Source: Rhodococcus coprophilus NBRC 100603 (GTDB lineage: Bacteria > Actinomycetota > Actinomycetes > Mycobacteriales > Mycobacteriaceae). From it: a stretch of 64,000 bases of DNA. Every line of letters starts with the position of its first letter. Position 1 is the first letter of the stretch. The DNA is taken from the NCBI RefSeq assembly GCF_001895045.1, contig NZ_BDAM01000001.1:186001-250000 (forward strand), read 5' to 3'. This document shows positions 48,077-56,641 of this stretch, piece by piece. Both the position numbers and the translations under genes were made by a program. A model generated the notes under the pieces. That model saw nothing but the letters and a program-made list of their open reading frames with translations. It made no database searches and was not told the origin of the DNA.

Positions 48077-49218
48077 CCGAATCGATTGCTGCTCGGCGAG
48101 AGTCGGTGCGGCTCAACTTCTCCGGGTCGAGCTTCGGCACCCGACTGTTCCTGGCATTGACGGTGGTGGTGGTCGGGTGCGCGGTCTGTGCCTGGCTGGT
48201 CGCTTCCGCTCTCGCGCCCGGAATCTTCCACGATCATCTCGGTCGGGCCGGTATCGACCACAACTCGAGTCAGGCCGGCCACGTCGAGCAGGCGTTCACC
48301 TGGGCGATCATCCTGGCCTGGGGTCTGGCGGTTGCGCTCGCGGTGCTGCTGGCGCTGGCGGTGAGCTTGTACATCACCCGACGCGTCCAAAGCTCGCTGA
48401 CGGCGGTGACCGCATCGGCCGCCCGGATCGCCGGCGGCGATTACGACACCCGCGTGTACAGCCCCGGACTCGGCCGCGAATTCGACGAACTCGCCGTCAC
48501 CGTCAACGAACTCGCCCGCCGCCTCGACGCCACCGAGGCCACCCGCCGCCGGATGCTCGCTGATCTCGGCCACGAGATGCGCACCCCGATCGCCACCCTC
48601 GACTCCTATCTCGAAGCCCTCGATGACGGCGTACGCACCTTCGACGACGACACCCGGCAGGTGTTGCGGGCTGCCACCCACCGGTTGGGCCGTCTTGCTC
48701 AGGACATCACCGCCGTATCCGGCGCCGAGGAACACCTCACCCGCATCCGTCCGGTGCCCACCACTACCGGTGCACTCGTCGCTTCTGCCGTCGGTGCCGT
48801 CCGCGAACAGTACGACAGCCGAGGCGTCACGCTGAACAGCTTCATCGACGATTCGATGGCCGTGACGGTCGATCCCGACAGGATCGGTCAGGTACTGGGC
48901 AACCTGCTCGACAACGCCCTGCGACACACCCCTTGCGGCGGTGTCGTCACCGTCATCAGCAGGCGATCCGGTCCCGATCGGGTGGAGATCACCGTCGCCG
49001 ACACCGGCGCGGGTATCGCCTCCGAGCACCTCGAGCATCTCTTCGACCGGTTCTATCGCGCCGACACCGCCCGCGACCGCGGGCACGGTGGCAGCGGCAT
49101 CGGCCTGACCATCACCCGAGCCCTCGTCGAGGCTCACCATGGCCGTATCCGGGCCCACAGTGACGGACCCGGCCACGGCGCCTGCTTCACTGTCGAACTT
49201 CCTACGATCGGGAATTGA
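48073..49218 (+). CDS. Sensor histidine kinase (partner of the copper-island regulator)
   Basis: 381 residues: transmembrane helix 1 (about 24-50), a short extracytoplasmic loop of about 25 residues containing HDHLGRAGIDHNSSQAGH (several His, a possible metal sensor), helix 2 (about 74-101) and HAMP (about 102-155). The dimerisation domain holds phospho-His167 in DLGHEMRTPIATLDS, and the ATPase domain has the N-box NLLDNALRHTP, DTGAGI and GHGGSGIGL. The ATG at 48073 overlaps the response-regulator stop. 28 bases after its stop an IS21 fragment begins. Confidence 0.92.
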   Translation: MTESIAARRESVRLNFSGSSFGTRLFLALTVVVVGCAVCAWLVASALAPGIFHDHLGRAGIDHNSSQAGHVEQAFTWAIILAWGLAVALAVLLALAVSLYITRRVQSSLTAVTASAARIAGGDYDTRVYSPGLGREFDELAVTVNELARRLDATEATRRRMLADLGHEMRTPIATLDSYLEALDDGVRTFDDDTRQVLRAATHRLGRLAQDITAVSGAEEHLTRIRPVPTTTGALVASAVGAVREQYDSRGVTLNSFIDDSMAVTVDPDRIGQVLGNLLDNALRHTPCGGVVTVISRRSGPDRVEITVADTGAGIASEHLEHLFDRFYRADTARDRGHGGSGIGLTITRALVEAHHGRIRAHSDGPGHGACFTVELPTIGN

Positions 49219-49245
49219 CCCAGGATTCCGCGTCGAAGGGACAGG

Positions 49246-49464
49246 GATCAGCTCCCACGAACCCAGCAGCAGGTCCTCGGTCGTGCGGGTCGGGATCACC
49301 CGGCCAACGACGAATCGGGAGTACGCGGCGGTCATCACCAGCACCGGAAGCAGTTTCGACGTGCCGTCTTCGAGCGGGATCTTTCGGGGCGGGAACCAGA
49401 GGTCGCATCGGGCGACGTCACCGGGTTCCCGCACCAGGCGGTCGGCCGGGTCGATCCTCCACTG
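49246..49464 (-). pseudogene. IS21-family transposase (IstA) fragment
   Basis: 73 codons, read on the minus strand, encode an internal piece of the IstA DDE domain: RIDPADRLVREPGDVARCDLWFPPRK..., including the first catalytic Asp region (CDLWFPP), continuing to SRFVVGRVIPTRTTEDLLLGSWELI. The frame is open but both ends of the protein, IstB and terminal repeats are absent, so this is a dead remnant. It marks an old insertion/deletion event between the copper island and the coiled-coil gene. Confidence 0.75.
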
Positions 49465-49847
49465 AGATCACCCATCCAATCTGTCCGGGTGACGTCATCT
49501 CCGGCGTCGCAATGGCCTTATTTCGAGCGTCGCCGACAGATACGCGGTCCGATCAACCGAGTCCACCAGAATCCCGCCCACCCGATCGTTGTGACGACGA
49601 GCACCTTGAACAAGTTCCCGATCGCCACCGGCGTAGGGACAAACCGATCTCGACGCGATCGGCCCCATCTCATGCGCGGCGGGTTTCCCCGTGTCCCGGT
49701 CGGCCCACAAAAGGCTTCCCGCAAAGGGGTGCACAGTTTTTCTCTCCATCCGGGGAGCAACTCACCATAAGAGGGAATTATGACGATCAGAGCAGAACCG
49801 ACCTCTGGCCGTTTTTGCACGCTTTGAAGCGTTCCGAACGAGCCGCC

Positions 49848-49919
49848 AAACGTAACGTCATCAGTTTCGTTGCGCATTATTTCGGTCAAATCGCCAGTTC
49901 AATCGATAACGTTACGTTT
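49848..49919. repeat. 11-bp perfect inverted-repeat pair
   Basis: AAACGTAACGT (49848-49858) and its exact complement ACGTTACGTTT (49909-49919) are separated by 50 bases. Both are upstream of the coiled-coil gene. The spacing suggests two binding sites rather than one hairpin. Confidence 0.6.
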
Positions 49920-49942
49920 CATTTCGTAATCCGTTTCGTCTC

Positions 49943-49956
49943 TTGTATCGATACAA
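49943..49956. promoter_or_regulatory. 14-bp palindrome TTGTATCGATACAA overlapping a -35 box
   Basis: Perfect 7+7 inverted repeat. Its first six bases TTGTAT are a plausible -35 box with TAGCGT (49966-49971) as -10 after 17 bases. A protein binding here would block the promoter of the following gene. Autoregulation by the coiled-coil protein is a guess. Confidence 0.45.
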
Positions 49957-50028
49957 AATATCCGATAGCGTGACGTAAGCCCGGAAATCGGGCGTGCGGA
50001 CGCGATGCGAGACAACGAGGACTCCATG

Positions 50029-51129
50029 ACCAGCCCCTCCCCCGACAACTCCCGCCCGGACAACGGCGACACCGCCGACTCCCCCGACCCGGCGTCCGAC
50101 GCGGCACCCGCTCGCGTCGGCCGGCCCCGGAAGTACGCGTCGGCGGCCGATCGGGTGCGCGCCCACCGCGCGCGCGAACGCGCCAAGAAGGCAGCCGCTC
50201 TCTCCCCTGCCGCCGCGGAGTCCGCGACACCCGACGACGCGATCTCGACGCTCGCCACGACCACCGCGGCGTTACGGACGCTCGCGACCACCACCCTCGA
50301 GCAGTACGCCACCATCACCACGCGCATCACCGATGCCGTCGACAAACTCACCGACGCCGACGCCGTCGAAGCACAGATGACCCGGGCCGCCACGGAACTG
50401 GCGAAGGTGCGCGCCGACGCGGACGCGAAGATCGCGCGACTCCGGGAACAACTCGCGCAGGCCACCGAGGACCGCGACAACGCCGACGCGGCCGTCGCAG
50501 CGGTCGATGCCGAACTCGCCGACGCCCGGGCCGCCCACGCCGAGCAGATCCGCCGGCTGCAGCAAACTCACGACGAAGAGATCTCTCGCGCGAGCGACGA
50601 CCACGCCGACACCCTGCAACACCTGCAGGGCCGCCTTGCCGACGCAGAGACCGAACACGACCGCGTCGTCTCCGACCTGCATCGGACCATCACCGAACTG
50701 AACGACAGCCTCGCCACCTGCCGGCGGGATCTCGAGGACGCCACCACCGAACGCGACCGGGTGGCAACGGAACTATCCGGAGCCCGCGACGATCTCGCCC
50801 GTGCTCGCGCGGCACTCGAACGCGACGCCGCGACCGTCGCCCGCCTCGAATCCGAACTCGGCGCCGAACGCGATCGCAATGCCGACCTTCGGGACCATCT
50901 CGAGCAGGCGCGGGTGGCGGCGGCCGCCGCTCGCGCTGCGGAGACGGCCTCCCGCGAACGCGGCGACGAGTTGCGAGCGGAGATCGGTGACTTGCGCGCC
51001 GAACTCACCGGATGCCGGACCGAACTCGACGCCGTGCGCGCCGAACTCGGCCGTGCACGAACGGCAGCGGGATCCGTTGCCCGCCCGGACGCCGGCAACG
51101 ACTCACCACGCCCCGATTCGGACGACTGA
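50029..51129 (+). CDS. Basic-region coiled-coil protein, possibly DNA-binding (KfrA-like in architecture)
   Basis: 366 residues, not assignable to a named family. Residues 1-28 are acidic/Ser/Pro-rich. About 29-58 is basic with an AT-hook-like GRPRK and RVRAHRARERAKKAA. About 60-355 is one long alpha-helical coiled coil rich in Ala/Glu/Arg/Asp (for example ADAKIARLREQLAQATEDRD). This order - small DNA-binding head, long coiled coil - is that of KfrA-type plasmid proteins, though no KfrA domain is recognisable. An ATG eight codons upstream (50005) is an alternative start. It is preceded by the palindrome-rich AT-rich block and an IS21 fragment, so a horizontally acquired origin is likely. Confidence 0.75.
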   Translation, partial: TSPSPDNSRPDNGDTADSPDPASDAAPARVGRPRKYASAADRVRAHRARERAKKAAALSPAAAESATPDDAISTLATTTAALRTLATTTLEQYATITTRITDAVDKLTDADAVEAQMTRAATELAKVRADADAKIARLREQLAQATEDRDNADAAVAAVDAELADARAAHAEQIRRLQQTHDEEISRASDDHADTLQHLQGRLADAETEHDRVVSDLHRTITELNDSLATCRRDLEDATTERDRVATELSGARDDLARARAALERDAATVARLESELGAERDRNADLRDHLEQARVAAAAARAAETASRERGDELRAEIGDLRAELTGCRTELDAVRAELGRARTAAGSVARPDAGNDSPRPDSDD

Positions 51130-51210
51130 CGGACGACGCTCCGCTCTGCACCCACCGGCGGCACGGCGATCCACGGGACGCCGGTGCGGACCGTGTTTAG
51201 GGTCGCCGAC

Positions 51211-51828
51211 CTACTCGCCCGTCGGAGTGGCGAACACGAAGTCGTTGTTCGCATAGCCCAGTGGTGGACCGACGAAGTCCCCTCCGCAGGTGGCGAGCAC
51301 CAACGTTTCGGGGCCGTCGAGCCGATTGAGTTCGTCGAGCGGCAGTCGACCGTCTTTGCTGACGCTGAGCAGACGGTCGACGCGATACTGCCGTGAACTA
51401 CCGTCCGCTGTCGTCACAGCGATCTCGGCGCCCTCGCGCAGTCCGGCGAATCGCGCCGCGAATCCCTCCCCCTGATCGACATCGTCGATGTGCCCGGTCA
51501 TCACGATGGCACCGCTCCCTTCCCCGGGCAGCGCGGAGTCCACCCACCACCCGAGTCGGGAGACGTCCCGCGGAGGCAGCAAGCTGCCGTCTGCGTCGGT
51601 GGCGACCGGATCGATGGGAGCGCTCCCGCCGTCGAGCGTCAGCGCCACCGGTGCGGCGGGGTCGTCGGTGCTCGCCGCGACCGGCAGCGGCATATCCTTT
51701 TTGCCCTGCGTCACGGATGACGACGTAGCCGATTCCGAAGGACCCGATTCCGAGGGAGAGTCGGCGCAGCCCCCCAGGAACAGGATCGCGGCGATCCCCA
51801 GCGCCGCGACGCCCGGTCGTTTTCTCAC
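51211..51828 (-). CDS. Class F sortase-like lipoprotein
   Basis: 205 residues. The signal peptide ends in LGGC (lipobox Cys21), a Ser/Pro-rich linker follows, and a sortase beta-barrel (about 60-205) has His113 in VMTGHIDD and Cys181 in LVLATCGG, the expected dyad. No Arg occurs after the Cys (the tail reads DFVGPPLGYANNDFVFATP), whereas sortases normally have a catalytic Arg there, so activity is doubtful. Lipid anchoring instead of a transmembrane helix is also unusual. The gene follows a small secreted-protein gene (1-base gap). Confidence 0.85.
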   Translation of the reverse strand: MRKRPGVAALGIAAILFLGGCADSPSESGPSESATSSSVTQGKKDMPLPVAASTDDPAAPVALTLDGGSAPIDPVATDADGSLLPPRDVSRLGWWVDSALPGEGSGAIVMTGHIDDVDQGEGFAARFAGLREGAEIAVTTADGSSRQYRVDRLLSVSKDGRLPLDELNRLDGPETLVLATCGGDFVGPPLGYANNDFVFATPTGE

Positions 51829-51829
51829 G

Positions 51830-52108
51830 TCAGCGCCTGAAGATCGATCCGGCGGGAACGGACTGGATCGGAACCCGCGACTCCGGATTGCGCGGCACCG
51901 GGTACGTATACGGATTGTTGTGCAGCGGGGTGCCCGTGGTGGCGGGTGGCTGCGTCGTGGACGGCGGATCCTCCGGTTCTGATGCGGCCGGCGGTGTGGT
52001 CACCCCGGGGCTGTCCGTCACGGTGAGTTGGGCGCCCGCTCCACCGGCGGCGAACACGATGAGCGCTATTCCGAACAGCAGAGCAAGAAAACGGGATGCA
52101 TAACGCAT
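51830..52108 (-). CDS. Small secreted Pro/Thr-rich protein
   Basis: 92 residues: signal peptide (about 1-26, FLALLFGIALIVFAAGGAGAQ) and a short mature part rich in Pro, Thr and Ser (TTPPAASEPEDPPSTTQPPATTG) ending NPESRVPIQSVPAGSIFRR. No sortase motif (LPXTG type) and no conserved domain are seen. It is the first gene of a two-gene unit with the sortase-like lipoprotein, so it may be its partner. The ATG at 52106-52108 is chosen because the signal peptide begins there; an upstream TTG frame is rejected. Confidence 0.7.
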   Translation of the reverse strand: MRYASRFLALLFGIALIVFAAGGAGAQLTVTDSPGVTTPPAASEPEDPPSTTQPPATTGTPLHNNPYTYPVPRNPESRVPIQSVPAGSIFRR

Positions 52109-52342
52109 GTGGGTCCCTCGATTCGAAGCGGACGGGTTGCCCCGACACAGACGTCGTCGGTCCGTGCGCCGCACGGGTCTTGCCCTTTTCGACGTCGTGC
52201 GCCCCATCGCCCGGATAGTGTCCGTTGTGTAGTTCGTCCCCAACGGCTGTCACGGACAGGCGGACAGCCACATTCGAGCGTCCCTCCTGCCGCCTGTTGA
52301 TGCAACACGAAATTCGGGTCCGTTCGTATCGGGGAGGCCACA

Positions 52343-55300
52343 GTGCAGCACGACAACGGTGACATGATTCGGCCGCGGGTCGATCTGCGACGGCACAGCG
52401 CAGTCGTCGTCGACCTCGGCATCGTCCCGGACTTTTCTCGGCCCGCCACGCCCGATAACCGGCATTCCGAGGAGCACCCGGCGGAGTCGCTGCGCAGACT
52501 GCTCCACCGTCTCGAACGTGCCGGTGTGGGGGTGACGGTCTTCTCGCCGCGCGGAGACGCCAAGGAAATGCTCGCCGACGCGGGCCTCGACGAGGCGCTG
52601 TCGGTCGCGGTGGACGAACCGACACCGCAGGAAGCCCTCGCCCGACTCCGTATCCCGTCGTCGTCGGCGGTGCTCGTCACGGCCGACGGACAGATGATCG
52701 CGATGGCGCGCGGCGCGGGATTCGCGCTCGTGATCGGAATGGAACGGAAGGACCGCGCGGGCGAGTTCCCGGTAGGGGTCACCGACGCCGTCGTGCAGGA
52801 TCTCGACGACATCGACCTGAGAACAAGGGATCACCACCTGTCGGAGATCCCCGACCCGCTCGAATCCGAGGCCGACCTGGCGGCGCTGCTGCGGGTTCAC
52901 GAGCCCGTCGTGGTTCTGGACCTCGACAGTGCCACCGCGGAGACCGCACCGACCTCGGACCTGCGGGACGCACTCGCCCGGCTGGCGCACGCCTGTCCCG
53001 TGGTGGTGCTCAGCGGCCGCGACCTCGCCGATGTGCAGGACCTGATCGGAATTCCGGGCCTCTGGTACGCCGGAAATCGTGGATTCGAACTCGGCGCGCC
53101 GGACGGTGCCACCCACGAACACCCCGGCGTCCGCACGGTGAAACCCATCATGGAACGAGTTTCCCGGTTTCTCACCGAGCGACTGCAGGACGTGCCGGCT
53201 GTGCGGGTCGACCCGACACCGTCCACCGTGGTCGTGCACGACGCGAACACACCCGACGACTACATCGGCGAGGTCACCGCAGCCGTCTACGACGCCCGCG
53301 ACGACGGCGACCTCCGGGTCGCGCGGGGCCAGGACTTCTGGGAACTGCAACCCGGGCCGGGATGGGACAAGGGCACGGCACTGCGCTGGGTGCTCGGCGT
53401 CGTCGGCGACGGGGATTCGGTCGCGCCCCTGTACATCGGGGGTGAACCCTTCGACGAGGATGCCTTCGACGTGCTGCCGCACGACGGCGTCGGAATCGTC
53501 GTGCGGCACCGCGCAGCCGAGGACAGACGGTCCGCGGCGCGCTTCGCGGTGAACGGCACGTCCGGAGTGACGGAACTGCTCGACCTGGTGGCCGACGTAC
53601 TCGACCGCAACCCGTCGGATGCCTCCCGGGCAGGCGGCTGGAGTCTGTTCTACGACCACTACGACCCCGCCTCCGAAAAACTCCGGGAAGCGCTCTGCAC
53701 CTTGGGAAACGGGTTCTTCGCCACGCGCGGGTGCGCACCCGAAGCCGTGGCGGGCCGAGCGCACTATCCGGGCACCTACATCGCCGGACTCTACAACCGG
53801 TTGCGCGACGACCGGCCGGACATGACGCTCGTGAACGAGAGTCTGGTGAACGCGCCCAACTGGCTGCCGCTGACGTTCCGGATCGACGGTGGTCCGTGGT
53901 TCGATGTGGACACCGTCGACCTGCTCGACTACCGCCAGTACCTGGATCTGCGGCGTGCTGTCCTCACGCGCCGGGTGCGGTTCCGCGACAGCGCCGGGCG
54001 GACGACCACGGTGCTCCAGCGCCGGTTCGTCGCGATGCACCTCGCGCATGTCGGGGCGCTCCAGACGACCGTGGTGGCGCACGACTGGACGGGTGTCGTG
54101 GAATTCCGGTCGTCTCTCGACGGTTCGGTCCGCAACACGCTGGTCGACCGCTACCGCGAGTTGGCCGATCACCACCTCGTGCCGGTCGACGCCCACGAGG
54201 TGACATCCGACTCGGTGGTGCTGAGCATGCAGACGAACCAGTCGCACATCCCGCTGGCCACGGCAGCGCGCACCACGATCCGTTCGAACGGAAACGGATA
54301 CGACAGCACCCATCGCCTGTTCGAAAACGACGGAAGCATCGGCCATTTCGTCAGTGTCCACGTCGACGAAGGCCGAACGGTCACGGCGGAGAAAACGGTG
54401 ACCGTGTTCACCGGACGCGATTCTGCGGTCTCCGACCCCGCCGACGGGGCCACCCGACTGTTGTCCACGTTGGGGACGTTCGACGAGATCTTGGGCGATC
54501 ACGTCCGGGTGTGGGATCACTTGTGGGGCCGGACGCACATCACTCTCGCCGATCGGGAGGATTCGTCTCGCATCCTGCGGTTGCACATGCTGCATCTGCT
54601 GCAGACCCTGTCGCGGAACACCACCGATATCGACGCGGGTGTCCCGGCCCGCGGCCTGCACGGCGAGGCCTACCGCGGGCACGTCTTCTGGGACGAGTTG
54701 TTCGTCTTTCCGGTGCTCAATCTGAGGAAACCCTCGCTGACCCGCTCGCTGTTGATGTACAGGTACCGCAGACTGCCGGAGGCTCGGCGCGCCGCCGGTG
54801 CCGCCGGGCTCCGAGGCGCGATGTTCCCGTGGCAGTCCGGGAGCGACGGCCGCGAGGAAAGCCAGCAGTGGCACCTCAATCCGCGGTCCGGCCGGTGGCT
54901 GCCGGACCCCAGCCGTCGGCAACACCACATCGGCATCGCCGTGGCATTCAACGTCTGGCAGTACTACCAGGTCACCGGCGACCTCGCCTTCCTCGGTGAG
55001 TGCGGCGCCGAGATGCTGGTCGAGATCGCACGGTTCTTCGCGAGTCTCGCGTCGTACGACGGGGTTCGGTCCCGCTACGTCATCCGTGGCGTGGTGGGGC
55101 CGGACGAGTTCCACTCCGGCTACCCCGAGGCTCCGTACGACGGGATCGACAACAACGCCTACACCAACGTCATGGCGGTATGGGTCATTCTTCGCGCCGT
55201 CGAAGCGCTCGCCGCCCTAGCCGATCCGGATCGTACCGACCTGATGGACCGTCTCCACCTCGACGCGGACGAACTCGCCCGGTGGACGGATGTCACCCGG

Positions 55301-56014
55301 CGGATCTTCGTTCCGTTCCACGACGGGGTGCTCAGCCAGTTCGAGGGATACGGCGACCTGGCCGAACTCGACTGGGACGGCTATCGCCAGCGGTACGGCG
55401 ACATTGCGCGCCTCGACCGGATACTCGAGGCGGAAGGCGACGACGTCAACCGGTATCGCGCCTCGAAACAAGCCGACGTGGTGATGCTGTTCTATCTGCT
55501 CTCGGCCGACGAGTTGCGAGATCTGCTCGGGCGAGCAGGCTACCGATTCGAACCGGACGCGATCCCCCGGACCATCGACTACTACCTCGCGCGCACCTCC
55601 CACGGTTCGACGCTCAGCGCCGTGGTCCACTCGTGGGTACTCGCGCGCGGCCATCGCGAGGAGGCCGTGGAGTACTTCGAGAGAGTCCTCGTCTCCGACG
55701 TCACCGACATCCAGGGCGGCACCACGCCGGAGGGCATCCACCTGGCAGCCATGGCAGGGAGCATCGACCTGCTGCAGCGGTGCTTCACCGGACTCGAAAC
55801 ACGGGGCAACCGTCTCATCCTGAACCCGCAGTGGCCGGAACACCTGGGCCCCCTGAAGTTTCCGATGCGCTACCGCGGGCACTACCTCGACGTGTCGGTC
55901 CACGGCCGGAAGGTGGAGGTGACCGCCGGACCGGGAGATCACCGCCCGATCAAGGTGATGTGCCGCGACCGGACCGTCACCTTGCACCCCGGAAGCACGG
56001 TCGCCCTGGATTGA
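52343..56014 (+). CDS. HAD / trehalose-phosphatase-like / GH65 trimodular protein (OtsB1-like)
   Basis: 1,223 residues in three parts. Residues about 18-150 resemble a beta-phosphoglucomutase-like HAD domain whose motif I is reduced to VVVDLGIVPD. About 185-420 is OtsB-like: VVLDLDSATAE keeps Asp193/Asp195, VVVLSGRD and WDKGTALRWV are present, but the Mg-binding GDDxTDE has become GGEPFDED. About 434-1223 is a complete GH65 domain with the catalytic Glu922 in GVVGPDEFH and a HGSTLS phosphate loop. The order is that of mycobacterial OtsB1 (Rv2006). I infer a working phosphorylase with a decayed or regulatory phosphatase part. It starts at an ATG after GGGGAGG. Confidence 0.88.
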   Translation: MQHDNGDMIRPRVDLRRHSAVVVDLGIVPDFSRPATPDNRHSEEHPAESLRRLLHRLERAGVGVTVFSPRGDAKEMLADAGLDEALSVAVDEPTPQEALARLRIPSSSAVLVTADGQMIAMARGAGFALVIGMERKDRAGEFPVGVTDAVVQDLDDIDLRTRDHHLSEIPDPLESEADLAALLRVHEPVVVLDLDSATAETAPTSDLRDALARLAHACPVVVLSGRDLADVQDLIGIPGLWYAGNRGFELGAPDGATHEHPGVRTVKPIMERVSRFLTERLQDVPAVRVDPTPSTVVVHDANTPDDYIGEVTAAVYDARDDGDLRVARGQDFWELQPGPGWDKGTALRWVLGVVGDGDSVAPLYIGGEPFDEDAFDVLPHDGVGIVVRHRAAEDRRSAARFAVNGTSGVTELLDLVADVLDRNPSDASRAGGWSLFYDHYDPASEKLREALCTLGNGFFATRGCAPEAVAGRAHYPGTYIAGLYNRLRDDRPDMTLVNESLVNAPNWLPLTFRIDGGPWFDVDTVDLLDYRQYLDLRRAVLTRRVRFRDSAGRTTTVLQRRFVAMHLAHVGALQTTVVAHDWTGVVEFRSSLDGSVRNTLVDRYRELADHHLVPVDAHEVTSDSVVLSMQTNQSHIPLATAARTTIRSNGNGYDSTHRLFENDGSIGHFVSVHVDEGRTVTAEKTVTVFTGRDSAVSDPADGATRLLSTLGTFDEILGDHVRVWDHLWGRTHITLADREDSSRILRLHMLHLLQTLSRNTTDIDAGVPARGLHGEAYRGHVFWDELFVFPVLNLRKPSLTRSLLMYRYRRLPEARRAAGAAGLRGAMFPWQSGSDGREESQQWHLNPRSGRWLPDPSRRQHHIGIAVAFNVWQYYQVTGDLAFLGECGAEMLVEIARFFASLASYDGVRSRYVIRGVVGPDEFHSGYPEAPYDGIDNNAYTNVMAVWVILRAVEALAALADPDRTDLMDRLHLDADELARWTDVTRRIFVPFHDGVLSQFEGYGDLAELDWDGYRQRYGDIARLDRILEAEGDDVNRYRASKQADVVMLFYLLSADELRDLLGRAGYRFEPDAIPRTIDYYLARTSHGSTLSAVVHSWVLARGHREEAVEYFERVLVSDVTDIQGGTTPEGIHLAAMAGSIDLLQRCFTGLETRGNRLILNPQWPEHLGPLKFPMRYRGHYLDVSVHGRKVEVTAGPGDHRPIKVMCRDRTVTLHPGSTVALD

Positions 56015-56080
56015 GCGTCCGCGGACCGCGTCGACGCGTCCCGTCCCGACCCCGACACGCCGCGCTCGCCCAGCGGCGCG

Positions 56081-56536
56081 CTACGGCATCGTCGTGTCGG
56101 TGCGCGGAAGCTCGTCGGGAAACCGGAAGCTGCAGCCCAGTTCGTCGGCCGACGACATGTTTTCGGCGTCGCGGAACCAGGTGACACAGGTGTCGACGAC
56201 GAGACGGACGTCGCGGCTGAACAGATAGCCGTCGGTGCAATCGTCGAAGTGATCGTCGAAGTGCCACAGGTCGAGTGCCAGGCCCGCCGGAGAGTGGTCG
56301 ACCAACATCAGACGAGCGAGTTCCCGGCGGGAACGACGAACCATCAGCACACCGTCGGCGAGCACATGGATCTGGGCACACACCACGTCGCCGGGTTCGT
56401 CGTCGACCGGGACGTAGTCGCGCGGGCCGATCTCTAGGACGAATCCGGTGGGCCTGCCGGCGAGCGATCCGAGCAGCCGTTCGGCCATCTCGTCCCACGT
56501 CGCGGCACCCGAACCGGTCCCGGGATCCGGCATCAC
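56081..56536 (-). CDS. Conserved hypothetical protein (possibly TY-Chap/YbjN-like)
   Basis: 151 residues, cytoplasmic, acidic. The N-terminal pattern WDEMAERLLGSLAGRPTGFVLEI and the following strands (CAQIHVLADGVLMVRRSRRE) resemble the TY-Chap/YbjN chaperone-like fold; this is only a visual impression. The central LWHFDDHFDDCTDGYLFSRDV is distinctive. The start is GTG 56536 or ATG 56533. It is divergent from jetA with 105 bases between, and nothing ties it to the SMC operon. Function unknown. Confidence 0.6.
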   Translation of the reverse strand: MMPDPGTGSGAATWDEMAERLLGSLAGRPTGFVLEIGPRDYVPVDDEPGDVVCAQIHVLADGVLMVRRSRRELARLMLVDHSPAGLALDLWHFDDHFDDCTDGYLFSRDVRLVVDTCVTWFRDAENMSSADELGCSFRFPDELPRTDTTMP

Positions 56537-56629
56537 CCCTCCTACGGTCGCGCCTTGTTGCGGGAACCAGAATAGAGAGGCGGACCGACACGGGCCACGG
56601 GTGATGCGGGTTCCGGCGGGTCGTCCGCC

Positions 56630-56635
56630 TACCCT
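56630..56635 (+). promoter_or_regulatory. -10 box TACCCT of the jetABC operon
   Basis: TACCCT ends six bases before the GTG start of jetA; no Shine-Dalgarno is seen. This suggests a leaderless jetABC transcript. Confidence 0.4.
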
Positions 56636-56641
56636 GTCACG

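Larger units (their letters stand above)
49465..50004. other. AT-richer, repeat-rich intergenic block
   Basis: About 540 bases without a convincing gene. The last 230 bases are clearly lower in GC than the surroundings and contain an 11-bp inverted-repeat pair (49848-49858 / 49909-49919), the odd-centred palindrome CGTTCCGAACG (49830-49840), several TTTCGT words and a 14-bp palindrome at 49943-49956. This suggests foreign (plasmid-like) DNA or a dense regulatory region for the coiled-coil gene. Confidence 0.5.

Noticed and set aside
49830-49840. CGTTCCGAACG as a LexA/SOS box
   Set aside because: The half-sites are in the reverse order (GTTC then GAAC) from the actinobacterial SOS box GAAC-n4-GTTC.
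52250-55114. Open frame of 954 codons on the minus strand opposite the trimodular GH65 gene
   Set aside because: Shadow caused by high third-position GC; no start signal or family motif, and the plus-strand protein is unmistakable.
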